64,000 nucleotides of DNA. Origin: Asterias rubens. Lineage: Eukaryota > Echinodermata > Asteroidea > Forcipulatida > Asteriidae. The position numbers and the translations under genes were made by a program. The stretch spans positions 21,993,055 through 22,057,054 of the forward strand of contig NC_047063.1 of assembly GCF_902459465.1 (NCBI RefSeq), written 5' to 3'. Shown in pieces: positions 63,986 to 64,000 of the stretch. The notes under the pieces are model-generated. The model did not search any database. It was given only the letters and a program-made list of their open reading frames with translations, and was not told the DNA's origin. Every line of letters begins with the position of its first letter. Position 1 is the first letter of the stretch.

Positions 63986-64000
63986 GTCTTATACAAATTG

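Overview
The window is intron-rich animal nuclear DNA. It carries four protein-coding genes, each recognisable end to end, in a sea of short palindromic transposons. The genes are deuterostome orthologues and the dominant roughly 380-bp palindromic repeat resembles repeats I associate with echinoderms, so I infer an echinoderm, most likely a sea star. That assignment rests on recall, not on a search.

Layout. (1) 1-2.6 kb: repeats only. (2) 2678-3223, minus: an intronless SPMIP1 (ATP6V1FNB) gene for a sperm-axoneme microtubule inner protein, head to head across a 382-bp promoter with (3) 3606-17557, plus: FBXL5, nine coding exons, 668 aa, with an iron-sensing hemerythrin domain, an F-box, leucine-rich repeats and a C-terminal cysteine cluster. 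A 3'UTR exon may lie at 21.45 kb. (4) 17.6-37.3 kb: no gene found. The left part is dense in mobile elements, 25-31 kb is repeat-poor and rich in octamer/homeobox-like motifs, and 32.2-37.3 kb is almost repeat-free and may be DYRK2 3'UTR. (5) 37279-39009, minus: DYRK2, a 576-aa kinase in one open exon. (6) 41830-63063, plus: QARS1, cytosolic glutaminyl-tRNA synthetase, twenty coding exons, 778 aa, with a poly(A) signal at 63100. All internal introns I placed are GT-AG and the exon phases join without a frameshift. The four genes belong to unrelated pathways (cilia/sperm structure, iron homeostasis by ubiquitination, kinase signalling, translation); nothing suggests a functional cluster.

Repeats. 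I use local letters for families. A, B, C, F, G and J are palindromic MITEs with TTAAAG...CTTTAA ends. D and E are palindromic elements with GGGCCCAATTTCAT-like ends. H has GTTAGCCAG-like ends. I is a short family with TCACAAAG ends, and K is an ill-defined family. There are also tRNA-headed SINEs, four LINE 3' remnants, a 1.5-kb hAT-like element with a perfect 8-bp target duplication, and a 1.4-kb foldback element whose inverted repeats are made of short tandem units.

Most notable: a filled/empty-site pair showing TTAA target duplication for a family C element; an exon-intron boundary of QARS1 repeated four times in tandem; the TU-like foldback element; and paired arrays of a 15-bp GGACA/TTGCAT monomer at 26.4 and 27.5 kb. 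I found no CRISPR array, operon or defence-like system. Intron stretches not listed separately showed nothing I could name.
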